A stretch of DNA of 64,000 bases, taken from positions 868,001 to 932,000 of the forward strand of contig NZ_CP071383.1 of assembly GCF_017348915.1 (NCBI RefSeq), written 5' to 3'. The stretch's first letter is position 1. Each line of letters starts with the position of its first letter. The position numbers and the translations under genes are program-made. Below the pieces are notes generated by a model. That model saw nothing but the letters and a program-made list of their open reading frames with translations, had not been told where the DNA came from and did not search any database. The DNA comes from Leclercia pneumoniae (lineage in GTDB: Bacteria > Pseudomonadota > Gammaproteobacteria > Enterobacterales > Enterobacteriaceae). Shown piece by piece: positions 34,888-44,124 of the stretch.

Positions 34888-36429
34888 TTAATACGGTGTT
34901 TGTTGCAAATTTGTGGGCAGGTTAACAATTACGCGCGTCCCCGCGTGGGATTCCAGCGTCAAATCGCCACCCAGGGCAGAGACGCGCTCACGCATCCCCT
35001 GAATACCAAACCCTGCTGGCTGCTGTGAACCCATCCCGCTGCCGTTATCACGTACCTCAAGATGCAGCTGATCATGGCGCTGACAGAGCAAGATTGACAC
35101 CTCGCTGGCGTCGGCGTGCTTGCTTACGTTATTCAGCAACTCTTGCAGCAGGCGGTAGAGGGTGAAAATGACGGTTTCACTCTGCGGCGGGGCGGGGAGC
35201 TGGTAGTCAAACCGGCAGGTGATGCCGCGCTCGGTAAAGGCAAACTCATTCACCAGATGATGTAGCGCCTCCTTCAGGGAGAGCTCATCCAGCACCGGTG
35301 GGCGAAGCTGGCGCAGTAGCTGGCGGGTGGAGTGATGAATACGACGTGCCAGTTCGTTAATCTGACCGGCGGCTTCCACGGCCAGCGGCGTATCGCCCGC
35401 CCGTTTCACCAGCTGAGACTGGATCTGGATAGCGGTGATGTTCTGGCCAATCTCATCATGCAGTTCGCGCGCAAGGTGCTTGCGGGTATCTTCTTCAGTA
35501 TGGATCAGCTTTTCCGTCAGCTCTCGCCGGGCCTGTAACTCCGCTTCCAGCCGACGGCGGTAGCGGTCAAGGTTCATCGCCAGATGCTGCTGGCGGCTGA
35601 TGGCGATCCCCAGACCCATCCCCAGCAGAGACTGGGTGGCGAGGAAAATCTCCAGCTCCAGCAGATCGCTAAATCCGATCCCGACCTGCCGGGCAATGGT
35701 GATCATCATGCTGCCGAGTAACCCGGAGAGTACGCCGCCCTGCCAGCCAAATTTCCACGCCATCACCACGTTGGGCAGGAATACCACAATCAGCAGTAAC
35801 CGCTCCAGCGATGGGGAGAGCACCATCTGGGTGCCGATGCCGATAATGAAAAAGAGGCTGCACCAGATAATAAGGGACGTCCGCAGCGGCGGGTTGCTGG
35901 TATCCAGCCCCAGCAGATGATAGCGATGCTGCTGGCGCAAAAATTCAAATACCAGATAGACAAACGGAGTAAGCAACACCCCACCGGTAAACGAGGCCAG
36001 TAATAGCAGGGTAGCGGGGCTTTCCAGAAACGGTGACAACAGCAGGGTTTGTAGCAGGGCATTAACCGTTACGGCCGCAATCAGCATCGAGAGACGTTGC
36101 CAGTAGAGGGGAAACGCGTGCCAGTAGCGCTGGGCTAACCAGGCGCTGAGCAGGCCGGTTAGCGGCACCGCGAGCATGACGTGGTGGGTAAGTAATTGCT
36201 CCCCGTGCAGCCACAATAGCGCCGCCAGCACGGGCAGGATCAGCGCCGGCCAGTAGCGGCGTGCGAGCAGAATCAGCAGGGCCAGATAAACGCCCTGCGG
36301 CAGAAAAAGCGCCGCCTGCTGGCCATTGTGGGTGAGGTAAAAACTGAGCGTCCATAGCATCAGCCAGCCGGTGCCCCAGGCCAGCATAATAAACAACGAA
36401 AGAATAAGATGTCGCAGGGGGCGCCGCAT
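34888..36429 (-). CDS. UhpB-like sensor histidine kinase with MASE1 domain
   Basis: The 513-residue membrane kinase has about eight N-terminal helices of the MASE1 type (to about residue 290), a short coiled linker, a HisKA_3 dimerisation domain with the phospho-acceptor in HLARELHDEIGQNITAIQ, and a C-terminal HATPase domain (NNVSKHADASEV, DNGSGMG, GIQGMRERVSALGG). This is the UhpB layout. It should phosphorylate the UhpA-like regulator encoded upstream. Its ATG overlaps the stop of that gene by one base (TGATG), so the two are translationally coupled. Confidence 0.88.
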   Translation of the reverse strand: MRRPLRHLILSLFIMLAWGTGWLMLWTLSFYLTHNGQQAALFLPQGVYLALLILLARRYWPALILPVLAALLWLHGEQLLTHHVMLAVPLTGLLSAWLAQRYWHAFPLYWQRLSMLIAAVTVNALLQTLLLSPFLESPATLLLLASFTGGVLLTPFVYLVFEFLRQQHRYHLLGLDTSNPPLRTSLIIWCSLFFIIGIGTQMVLSPSLERLLLIVVFLPNVVMAWKFGWQGGVLSGLLGSMMITIARQVGIGFSDLLELEIFLATQSLLGMGLGIAISRQQHLAMNLDRYRRRLEAELQARRELTEKLIHTEEDTRKHLARELHDEIGQNITAIQIQSQLVKRAGDTPLAVEAAGQINELARRIHHSTRQLLRQLRPPVLDELSLKEALHHLVNEFAFTERGITCRFDYQLPAPPQSETVIFTLYRLLQELLNNVSKHADASEVSILLCQRHDQLHLEVRDNGSGMGSQQPAGFGIQGMRERVSALGGDLTLESHAGTRVIVNLPTNLQQTPY

Positions 36430-37058
36430 CAGTGGCCCGTGAGTAACTGGTTGTCGAGGGCAAAATGCACCAGCTCAATGGTGCTGTTGCACTGTAATTT
36501 GCCAAGCACGTTGGCGCGATGGACGTGTACGGTTTTGTGGCTCAGGGCCAGTTTAAAGGCAATCTCTTTGACGCTCTCGCCTTTGACCAGCAGCTCAAAC
36601 ACCTCCCGTTCGCGTGGGGTGAGCACGTTGAGCACGCTGGACGTCGGCTCGCCGCCGCGCAGCGCTTTTACCGCATCGGCACATAAATAGTGGCCACCCA
36701 TGCCGACGGAACGTACCGCCTGTACCAGCTCTTCCGGGCCGCAGCGTTTGGTCAAATAGCCGCTGGCGCCCGCATCAAGCGCGCTTTGAACAAACGCCGG
36801 CGTGTCATAAATGCTCAGAATAATGGCGCGAAACTGAGGGCGTAGCTGACGCAGTCGCTTAAGCAGGCTCAGTCCGTTCTCATCGGGCATGGCGACATCC
36901 ATGACGGCGACGTCAATCGCATCACGTGAGAGGGCCGGCCAGGCCTCAGCGGCGCTGCTGTATTGGCCTTCGACCACCAGATCATCTTCCAGATTTAATA
37001 GCTGGGCGAACCCGGAACGGACCACCACGTGATCGTCTACCAGCACGACTTTGATCAT
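36429..37058 (-). CDS. UhpA-like response regulator
   Basis: The 209-residue cytosolic protein has an N-terminal receiver (VVLVDDHVVVRSGFAQLL, phosphorylation Asp in VAVMDVAMPDENG, Lys in YLTKRCGPEELV) and a C-terminal LuxR-type helix-turn-helix (LTPREREVFELLVKGESVKEIAFKLALSHKTVHVHRANVLGKL). UhpA of E. coli activates the hexose-phosphate transporter uhpT. Here the likely target is its own six-gene unit. The ATG at 37058 is chosen from family alignment; an in-frame ATG four codons upstream (37070) is also possible. No operator could be recognised in the 240-bp divergent region towards tauA. Confidence 0.87.
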   Translation of the reverse strand: MIKVVLVDDHVVVRSGFAQLLNLEDDLVVEGQYSSAAEAWPALSRDAIDVAVMDVAMPDENGLSLLKRLRQLRPQFRAIILSIYDTPAFVQSALDAGASGYLTKRCGPEELVQAVRSVGMGGHYLCADAVKALRGGEPTSSVLNVLTPREREVFELLVKGESVKEIAFKLALSHKTVHVHRANVLGKLQCNSTIELVHFALDNQLLTGH

Positions 37059-37298
37059 TTCAGCACCCATTGCACAAGAGTAACTCTATGATGCCCGTTG
37101 CCGCCGGGCTGGCAATGCTGTGGCTGCGGTTATGTAACGGATGTAACAGAATTGCAATAAAGCGTTCCGTCAGTTTTTAACTATCTTTTGCCGCTTTTTT
37201 TCTAAAAACGAATCGGAATGAGCGATGCGATTTTGTTCCTTTATGAAAATGACCTCGCCGGAAATACTGCTCCCATAACAACAAGGGGGACAGAGACT

Positions 37299-38261
37299 AT
37301 GGCGATTTCATCGAGAATGACGTTACTCGGCGCGCTGGCGCTGTGGGCATTTCAGGCGCAGGCGGTGGATGTCACCGTCGCGTACCAAACCTCTGCCGAG
37401 CCGGCGAAAGTGGCCCAGGCGGATAACACCTTTGCCAGGGCGAGCGGCGCCAACGTGGACTGGCGCAAATTCGACAGCGGGGCTGCTATCGTGCGGGCGC
37501 TGGCTTCCGGCGATGTACAGATTGGAAACCTCGGCTCCAGCCCGCTGGCGGTGGCGGCCAGCCAGCAGGTACCAATTGAAGTTTTCCTGCTGGCGTCCCA
37601 GCTTGGCCAGTCTGAAGCGCTGGTCGTAAAGAAAAGTATCACGAAGCCCGCCGATCTTATCGGCAAGCGCATCGCCGTTCCCTTTATCTCCACCACCCAT
37701 TACAGCCTGCTGGCAGCGCTCAAACACTGGGGCATCAAGCCGGGGCAGGTCCAAATTCTTAACCTGCAACCCCCGGCAATTATTGCCGCCTGGCAGCGCG
37801 GCGATATCGATGGTGCCTACGTCTGGGCACCTGCCGTAAATGAGCTGGAAAAAGAGGGTACCGTGCTCACCGACTCCGAAAAAGTAGGGCAGTGGGGGGC
37901 GCCAACGCTCGACGTATGGGTTGTGCGCAAAGACTTTGCTGAAAAACATCCCGGGGTCGTCAAGGCCTTTGCCAAAAGCGCCATCGACGCCCAGCAGCCC
38001 TACATTGCCAATCCGGATGAATGGCTGAAACAACCCGATAATCTGGAAAAACTCTCTCGTCTGAGCGGCGTACCGAAGGCGGACGTGCCGGGGCTGGTGA
38101 AGGGCAACACCTACCTGACCCCTGTCCAGCAGGCTCAGCAACTGGCCGGGCCGGTGAATAAAGCGATTGTGGATACCGCAGGCTTCCTGAAAGAACAAGG
38201 CAAAGTGCCGGCGGTAGCGGCAGATTACAGCCAGTACGTTACCGACCGCTTTGTCAAATAA
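37299..38261 (+). CDS. tauA: taurine-binding periplasmic protein TauA
   Basis: TauA delivers taurine to the TauBC transporter under sulfur starvation. The protein (320 residues, as in E. coli) has a signal peptide ([22 protein letters not shown]) and the SsuA/THI5-like binding fold ([51 protein letters not shown]). The ATG at 37299 has AAGGGGG 10-15 bp upstream; the frame opens at 37218. The operon tauABCD is expected to be under Cbl and CysB, but no site can be pointed out with confidence in the 240-bp region upstream. Confidence 0.95.
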   Translation: MAISSRMTLLGALALWAFQAQAVDVTVAYQTSAEPAKVAQADNTFARASGANVDWRKFDSGAAIVRALASGDVQIGNLGSSPLAVAASQQVPIEVFLLASQLGQSEALVVKKSITKPADLIGKRIAVPFISTTHYSLLAALKHWGIKPGQVQILNLQPPAIIAAWQRGDIDGAYVWAPAVNELEKEGTVLTDSEKVGQWGAPTLDVWVVRKDFAEKHPGVVKAFAKSAIDAQQPYIANPDEWLKQPDNLEKLSRLSGVPKADVPGLVKGNTYLTPVQQAQQLAGPVNKAIVDTAGFLKEQGKVPAVAADYSQYVTDRFVK

Positions 38262-38272
38262 GGTTGCCCGCG

Positions 38273-39040
38273 ATGCTGAATATTACCCATCTGTCTGCGG
38301 ATTACGCTGGAAAGCCCGCACTGGAAGAGATCAATCTGACGCTCGACCGCGGTGAGCTGCTGGTCGTGTTGGGGCCGTCTGGCTGCGGTAAAACCACGCT
38401 GTTGAATCTGATTGCCGGGTTTCTTCCTTATCAGCATGGCAGCATCCAGCTGGAGGGAAAAAAGGTCCAGGGGCCAGGCGCGGAACGTGGCGTGGTGTTT
38501 CAGAACGAGGGGCTGTTGCCCTGGCGTAACGTGCAGGAGAACGTGGCCTTTGGCCTGCAGCTGGCGGGCCTTGGGCGTGAGCAGCGCCTGACCGTTGCCC
38601 GGGAGATGCTCAAAAAAGTGGGGCTCGAAGGGGCGGAAAAACGCTATATCTGGCAGCTTTCTGGAGGCCAGCGCCAGCGGGTGGGGATTGCCCGCGCGCT
38701 GGCGGCGAACCCGCAGCTTCTGCTGCTGGATGAGCCCTTTGGGGCGCTCGACGCCTTCACCCGTGAACAGATGCAAACCCTGCTGCTGCGTCTGTGGCAT
38801 GAGACCGGAAAACAGGTGCTGTTGATTACGCACGATATTGAAGAAGCGATATTTATGGCCACGGAACTGGTGTTGTTATCGCCCGGGCCTGGACGCGTGC
38901 AGGAGCGCTTGTCGCTCGACTTTGCCCGTCGCTACGTGGCGGGTGAGCTGGTGCGCAGTATTAAATCCGATCCGCAGTTTATCGAGCAGCGCGAATATGT
39001 GCTGAGTCGCGTGTTTGAACAACGGGAGGCATTCTCGTGA
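38273..39040 (+). CDS. tauB: taurine ABC transporter ATPase TauB
   Basis: The 255-residue ATPase has Walker [11 protein letters not shown]-loop FQNEGLLPW, signature [15 protein letters not shown] and Walker [13 protein letters not shown], then LITHDIEEA. It is nearly superimposable on E. coli TauB in length and sequence. The start is 11 bp after the tauA stop with AAGG before it, and its stop overlaps the tauC GTG. Confidence 0.96.
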   Translation: MLNITHLSADYAGKPALEEINLTLDRGELLVVLGPSGCGKTTLLNLIAGFLPYQHGSIQLEGKKVQGPGAERGVVFQNEGLLPWRNVQENVAFGLQLAGLGREQRLTVAREMLKKVGLEGAEKRYIWQLSGGQRQRVGIARALAANPQLLLLDEPFGALDAFTREQMQTLLLRLWHETGKQVLLITHDIEEAIFMATELVLLSPGPGRVQERLSLDFARRYVAGELVRSIKSDPQFIEQREYVLSRVFEQREAFS

Positions 39041-39864
39041 GCATTGTCTTCGGTGAAAAAACGCGGCGCTCGCGCTTCGCATTACGCTGGCCCTTCTCCC
39101 GTCAAATCACGTTGAGCGTGAGTACGCTGGTGGCGTTGCTGGCCGTGTGGTGGGCCGTTGCGGCCCAGCAGTGGATCAGCCCGCTCTTTCTCCCCCCGCC
39201 GGGTCAGGTGCTGGAGAAACTGATCAGCATCGCCGGCCCACAAGGCTTTATGGACGCCACGCTCTGGCAGCACTTAGGGGCCAGCCTGGCGCGTATTCTG
39301 GTGGCGCTGCTGGCGGCAGTGGTCGTCGGCATCCCGGTGGGGATCGCGATGGGGTTAAGCCCAACGCTGCGCGGCATTCTGGATCCGCTGATAGAGCTTT
39401 ACCGGCCGGTGCCGCCGCTGGCCTATCTGCCGCTGATGGTTATCTGGTTTGGGATCGGTGAAACCTCAAAAATCTTGCTGATCTATCTGGCAATTTTTGC
39501 TCCTGTGGCGATGTCTGCCCTGGCGGGGGTGAAAAGTGCTCAGCAGGTGCGGATTCGTGCCGCGCAGTCGCTTGGCGCCAGCCGCGTGCAGGTGCTGCTT
39601 TTTGTGATTTTGCCCGGTGCTTTGCCGGAAATTTTAACCGGGCTGCGTATTGGTCTTGGCGTGGGCTGGTCAACGCTGGTAGCGGCCGAGCTTATCGCCG
39701 CCACGCGTGGGTTGGGGTTTATGGTGCAGTCGGCTGGAGAGTTCCTGGCGACTGACGTGGTGCTGGCAGGTATTGCGGTGATTGCCGTGATTGCCTTCGG
39801 ATTAGAACTGGGGTTGCGCGCGTTACAGCGTCGTCTGACGCCCTGGCATGGAGAGATTCAATGA
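39037..39864 (+). CDS. tauC: taurine ABC transporter permease TauC
   Basis: This 275-residue inner membrane permease has six helices and the coupling motif [32 protein letters not shown]. The start is a GTG overlapping the tauB stop (GTGA), and its stop overlaps tauD (ATGA). Length and sequence match E. coli TauC. Confidence 0.96.
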   Translation: MSIVFGEKTRRSRFALRWPFSRQITLSVSTLVALLAVWWAVAAQQWISPLFLPPPGQVLEKLISIAGPQGFMDATLWQHLGASLARILVALLAAVVVGIPVGIAMGLSPTLRGILDPLIELYRPVPPLAYLPLMVIWFGIGETSKILLIYLAIFAPVAMSALAGVKSAQQVRIRAAQSLGASRVQVLLFVILPGALPEILTGLRIGLGVGWSTLVAAELIAATRGLGFMVQSAGEFLATDVVLAGIAVIAVIAFGLELGLRALQRRLTPWHGEIQ

Positions 39865-40712
39865 GTGAACGTCTGACCATTACCCCGCTGGGGCCGTACA
39901 TTGGCGCGCAGGTCTCGGGCCTGGATGTCAGCCGCCCGCTGAGCGATAACCAGTTTGAGCAGCTGTACCATGCGGTGCTGCGCCATCAGGTGGTCTTCCT
40001 GCGCGAGCAGGCCATCACGCCACAGCAGCAGCGTGCGCTGGCACTGCGTTTTGGCGATCTGCATATCCACCCCGTCTATCCCCATGCGGAAGGGGTGGAG
40101 GAGATAATTGTGCTGGATACCCATAACAATAACCCGCCGGATAATGACAACTGGCACACCGATGTGACCTTTATCGATACGCCACCTGCCGGGGCGATTC
40201 TGGCGGCGAAACAGTTACCCGAAACGGGCGGAGACACGCTCTGGGCCAGCGGTATTGCGGCCTTTGAGGCGTTATCGGCACCCTTCCAGACGCTACTGAG
40301 CGGACTGCGAGCGGAGCACGATTTTAAGAAATCGTTCCAGGAGTATAAGTACCGTAAGACCGAAGAGGAGCACCAGCGCTGGCAGGAGGCGGTGGCGAAG
40401 CATCCTCCGCTGCTGCATCCGGTGGTGCGTACCCATCCGGTGACGGGCAAACAGGCGCTGTTTGTGAACGAAGGGTTTACCACCCGTATTGTGGACGTCA
40501 CCGAAAAAGAGAGCGAGGCGCTGTTACACTTCCTCTTCGCGCATATCACCAAACCGGAGTTTCAGGTGCGCTGGCGCTGGCAGGAGAACGATCTGGCGAT
40601 CTGGGATAACCGCGTGACGCAGCACTATGCCAACGCGGATTACCTGCCGCAGCGTCGGATTATGCAGCGAGCGACAATTTTGGGGGATAAGCCGTTTTAT
40701 CGTGCGAGCTGA
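39861..40712 (+). CDS. tauD: taurine dioxygenase TauD
   Basis: TauD is an Fe(II)/2-oxoglutarate-dependent oxygenase that hydroxylates taurine, which then releases sulfite and aminoacetaldehyde and supplies sulfur. The 283-residue protein keeps the iron ligands H-x-D in [12 protein letters not shown] and the distal His in [14 protein letters not shown], plus the 2-oxoglutarate Arg (RRIMQR). It is the last gene of the operon. It takes part in taurine use together with TauABC. Confidence 0.96.
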   Translation: MSERLTITPLGPYIGAQVSGLDVSRPLSDNQFEQLYHAVLRHQVVFLREQAITPQQQRALALRFGDLHIHPVYPHAEGVEEIIVLDTHNNNPPDNDNWHTDVTFIDTPPAGAILAAKQLPETGGDTLWASGIAAFEALSAPFQTLLSGLRAEHDFKKSFQEYKYRKTEEEHQRWQEAVAKHPPLLHPVVRTHPVTGKQALFVNEGFTTRIVDVTEKESEALLHFLFAHITKPEFQVRWRWQENDLAIWDNRVTQHYANADYLPQRRIMQRATILGDKPFYRAS

Positions 40713-40721
40713 TTCCCTTTA

Positions 40722-40797
40722 CCATCTCCTCGCCCCTTTGGGGCGAGGAGATGGGGTAGTACGGTGTTCAGCTTTTCCCTTTTAGGGTGAGGGAGGT
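40722..40797. repeat. 15-bp perfect hairpin and repeat between tauD and the acyltransferase gene
   Basis: CCATCTCCTCGCCCC (40722-40736) and GGGGCGAGGAGATGG (40740-40754) form a perfect 15-bp stem with a TTT loop. The right part (CCCTTTTAGGGTGAGGGAGG) repeats the GGGTGAGGG unit of the 29144-29243 element. It lies between convergent genes. There is no U-run, so it is a REP-like element more than a classical terminator. Confidence 0.65.
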
Positions 40798-42494
40798 AAA
40801 TGCGCCTCAATATACCGCTGATAGCGGTTCGCCTTCAGATAACACAAATCCACCAGCACCAGTCCATCAACGCAGTTGATGAAGGCCGGATCGCTGCCAA
40901 AATCGATAAATTGCACGCCGCCGGGTTCGCACAGTTCAGAGTACTGTTTATAGAGCGGCGGAATGCCGCAGCCCATATTACCCAGCAGTGATTTCAGCCG
41001 GGTCAGGTCATCAACATAATCTACCCCACCAAACTGCGCCAGCACGTCAGGCAGCGACGCGGGATAAGGCTGGCGAGAGGCCGCCAACGGGTGGCTCGCC
41101 GGGAACCAGAGGCGGTAAAAGGCCACCAGTAAATCCCGGGCATCGGGCGGTAGTCCCCCTGAAATAGAGACCGGGCCAAACAGATAACGATACTGCGGAT
41201 AGCGAGCCAGCCAGGCGCCAATACCAGACCAGAGATAATCCAGCCCGCGACGCCCCCAGTAGCGTGGCTGAATGAAGCTGCGTCCCAGCTCAATGCCATG
41301 CGCCAGCACCTCTTCCATTTTGTCGTCGTACTGGAACAGGCTGTAGCTGTACAGCCCCTCCACGCCACGTTTTTCGACCTGAGCGGCCGTGGGCATAAAG
41401 CGGTAGGCGCCAACGATCTCCAGCTCCTCTTCATCCCACAGGATCAGGTGCAGGTAGTCATCGTCATAGCTGTCGGTATCGCGTCGTCTGCCGCTACCTT
41501 CGCCCACGGCCCGGAACGAAATTTCCCGCAAACGCCCCAGTTCGCGCAGAAGCGGGGCCTCTTCCTGCCCGTTGCGTTGCCATAAATAGATGATTTTCCC
41601 GTCGCCGGTTTTCCCGAGACACTCCGCCAGCGCCAGCTCTCGTTTGAGCAGCGCCCGATCTTCGGGGCGGGCAATCGCAGAGACAGTTTTAAAGATACCG
41701 GGCAGTCCTTTCCCCAGGCGTATTACGTGCCGGCGGCACTGCTCTGCCATCTCACGGGGCGATAAGGGGGGGCTAAACCAGCTGTGCCAGGTAATCTGCT
41801 CGCCGATCTTTATCGGTAACGTGCTGTGGCGACGGCGGAACATTTGCTGCATCAATAACAGCAGGGGAAGGGTAGGGGAGATCAGCGTGGTGGCGTAAAA
41901 CAGCAGGCTGTTATGTGCCTGAATGTGCACCGGTAGCAAGGGGGCCCGAAGTTTACCGGCGAGTTTAATAAAGCCGGAATGCCACTTTTTATCGCGGATC
42001 CCTTTGCGGGTGGGGCGCGAGACCTCGCCCGCCGGGAAGAAGATAAGTACACCGGCGTTTTGCAGATGCTGTTCCATCTGTATCAACGACGTTTTCGCCG
42101 TTTTACCGCCCAGGTTATCCACCGGGATAAACAGCGAACTTAACGGCTCAAGGTGCGTCAGCATACGATTGGTTACCACTTTGACATCGCGGCGAACGCG
42201 CGAGACGGCGTACATGAGCGCCAGCCCGTCGAGAGTACCTGTGGGGTGATTTGCCATGATGACCAGCGGGCCGTGTTCGGGGATTTGTTCGAGATCGCGG
42301 GCGGAGACGGTGCAATGAATATCCAGGTGCTCCAGAACCTGCTCCACCATATCGAGTCCTTTCAGGTGGCGGTGAGTAGCGGCGAACTGCTGAAACTCTT
42401 CTTCATAAAATAGCTTTTTTAACAGGCTTTTTTGCCAGGGCGCAGGCCTCGCCTGAGGCCAAAGGTCATCGAGAACGCTGTCGAGACTAAACAT
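40782..42494 (-). CDS. olsF: two-domain acyltransferase, probable ornithine-lipid synthase (OlsF-like)
   Basis: The 570-residue protein joins an N-terminal lysophospholipid-acyltransferase domain (NHPTGTLDG at 82-90, then FIPVDNLGG and FFPAGEVSRPT) to a C-terminal GNAT-like domain of the OlsB/hemolysin type (LREISFRAVGEGSGRRRDTDSYDDDYLHLILWDEE, ELGRSFIQPRYWGRRGLDYLW, GPVSISG). Serratia proteamaculans OlsF has this arrangement: its C-terminal part N-acylates ornithine and its N-terminal part adds the second acyl chain. Ornithine lipids are phosphorus-free membrane lipids that can replace phospholipids when phosphate is short. GGAG precedes the ATG. Confidence is high for the domains, moderate for ornithine as substrate. 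Confidence 0.65.
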   Translation of the reverse strand: MFSLDSVLDDLWPQARPAPWQKSLLKKLFYEEEFQQFAATHRHLKGLDMVEQVLEHLDIHCTVSARDLEQIPEHGPLVIMANHPTGTLDGLALMYAVSRVRRDVKVVTNRMLTHLEPLSSLFIPVDNLGGKTAKTSLIQMEQHLQNAGVLIFFPAGEVSRPTRKGIRDKKWHSGFIKLAGKLRAPLLPVHIQAHNSLLFYATTLISPTLPLLLLMQQMFRRRHSTLPIKIGEQITWHSWFSPPLSPREMAEQCRRHVIRLGKGLPGIFKTVSAIARPEDRALLKRELALAECLGKTGDGKIIYLWQRNGQEEAPLLRELGRLREISFRAVGEGSGRRRDTDSYDDDYLHLILWDEEELEIVGAYRFMPTAAQVEKRGVEGLYSYSLFQYDDKMEEVLAHGIELGRSFIQPRYWGRRGLDYLWSGIGAWLARYPQYRYLFGPVSISGGLPPDARDLLVAFYRLWFPASHPLAASRQPYPASLPDVLAQFGGVDYVDDLTRLKSLLGNMGCGIPPLYKQYSELCEPGGVQFIDFGSDPAFINCVDGLVLVDLCYLKANRYQRYIEAHLPPSP

Positions 42495-42624
42495 GGTGGC
42501 TTCTCCTCCTGTCCTGCCGAGACAGTAGTAGGGCCAGATGTCGTTTCTATTGCAGATTAGTGAAGATTCGTGCGGGGAGGTTCAGGCCGGGCAGGGCAAA
42601 GCCGCTACCCGGTCGAGTGGGGGA

Positions 42625-43599
42625 TTAGCGCAGAATTTTCTTCTCAGCCAGATCCAGCGCGAAGTAGCTGAAGATCAGATCCGCGCCCGCGCGTTTGATC
42701 GCGCCCAGGCTCTCCAGGATCACTTTCTCTTCGTCAATGGCGCCCGCCTGTGCGGCGAATTTGATCATCGCGTATTCACCGCTCACCTGATAAGCACCTA
42801 ATGGCAGCTCGGTACGTTCGCGGATGTCGCGCAGAATATCCAGATAGGCCCCCGCCGGCTTCACCATCAGGCAGTCGGCACCCTGAGCTTCGTCGAGAAG
42901 GGATTCACGGATCGCTTCGCGGCGGTTCAGCGGGTTCATCTGATAAGTTTTGCGGTCGCCTTTCAGCGCAGTTCCTGCGGCTTCACGGAACGGGCCGTAG
43001 AAAGAGGAGGCAAATTTAGTGGAGTAGGACATGATGGCGGTGTCGGTAAAACCCGCTGCATCCAGCGCCTGGCGAATCGCCTGCACCTGGCCATCCATTG
43101 CCGCCGATGGCGCGATGAAATCAGCCCCTGCGGCAGCGGCGACAACCGCCTGTTTGCCGAGATTAAGCAGAGTGGCGTCATTGTCTACGCCGTGATCGCA
43201 CAGTACGCCGCAGTGGCCGTGAGAGGTGTATTCGCAGAAGCAGGTATCGGACATAACGATCATCTCCGGCACGGCCTCTTTGCAGATCCGGGACATGCGG
43301 GCGACGAGGCCATCCTCTTTCCACGCATCGCTGCCGGTGGCATCGGTGTGATGGGAGATACCAAAGGTCATCACCGAGCGGATCCCGGCGTTGGCGATAC
43401 GCTCGATCTCACGTGCCAGATGCTTTTCCGGAATGCGCATCACGCCCGGCATAGCATCAATGGCTTTGTAGTCATCGATCTCTTCTTCAACAAAAATCGG
43501 CAACACCAGATCGTTTAAGCTCAGTGTTGTCTCTTCAAACATAGCGCGCAGTGCGGGTGACTTGCGCAGGCGACGGGGACGTGCAATTAAATCGGTCAT
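42625..43599 (-). CDS. hemB: delta-aminolevulinic acid dehydratase HemB (porphobilinogen synthase)
   Basis: HemB joins two molecules of 5-aminolevulinate to porphobilinogen in haem synthesis. The 324 residues match E. coli HemB in length. The zinc site Cys are in [15 protein letters not shown], and the two active-site lysines are in [14 protein letters not shown] and [11 protein letters not shown]. The frame is open to 43632, but the family start is the ATG at 43599. It stands alone between the acyltransferase gene and the divergent autotransporter gene. Confidence 0.96.
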   Translation of the reverse strand: MTDLIARPRRLRKSPALRAMFEETTLSLNDLVLPIFVEEEIDDYKAIDAMPGVMRIPEKHLAREIERIANAGIRSVMTFGISHHTDATGSDAWKEDGLVARMSRICKEAVPEMIVMSDTCFCEYTSHGHCGVLCDHGVDNDATLLNLGKQAVVAAAAGADFIAPSAAMDGQVQAIRQALDAAGFTDTAIMSYSTKFASSFYGPFREAAGTALKGDRKTYQMNPLNRREAIRESLLDEAQGADCLMVKPAGAYLDILRDIRERTELPLGAYQVSGEYAMIKFAAQAGAIDEEKVILESLGAIKRAGADLIFSYFALDLAEKKILR

Positions 43600-44124
43600 G
43601 GTATGCCTGACGTTTGCGAAAATAAGGAGCACCAGTTTACCTGAACTGCTGCCGGACTGTTTTACTAAAGTTGTCGTTTAGCCTTAAGCCCCGGATCGGT
43701 ACGGTACCCGCGGGTTTATGAACCTGATTAATGTCAGGAAATAAGTAGGGCAATAATATCGTCATCCTCAAAAAGTGTTTTCTTGATGTTATTTCTTATC
43801 TAACGCTTTGTGACTAACGGGTAATTTATCTTTCATGTTTCTTTTTAATATTCATGATAATTGTTTTTTTCGCTTTGTTGATTTATTTTTCTGATCTTTC
43901 GTTTTTTACGCTGTATCTTTTGTTTTAATATAAACTGTTGTTTTTAAGTTATTTTTTAATTTATTTTTGTCGATTAAAAAGTGTTTATTAATTCTGTCTG
44001 TTTTCGGACATAATTCATCGATTCATTGAACCATTTTGTTTTGAGGCGGCATAATTCATTGCGCAATTTATTTGCTGTGTATTTATGGACAAACTTGCTT
44101 ACGTCCCTGAGGAGGGATGACCCA
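43600..44124. other. AT-rich divergent intergenic region between hemB and the autotransporter gene
   Basis: This 525-bp stretch holds no gene that I can support. The part 43770-44050 is very AT-rich with long T-runs, which is typical for promoters silenced by H-NS upstream of surface-protein genes (inference). The hemB promoter must lie in 43600-43740. The only open frame, from 44026, is better read as starting at 44125. Confidence 0.6.

Noticed and set aside
44026..44124. Earlier start of the autotransporter
   Set aside because: The ATG at 44125 has GGAGG at a good distance and begins a normal signal peptide. The 33 extra residues would hide it.
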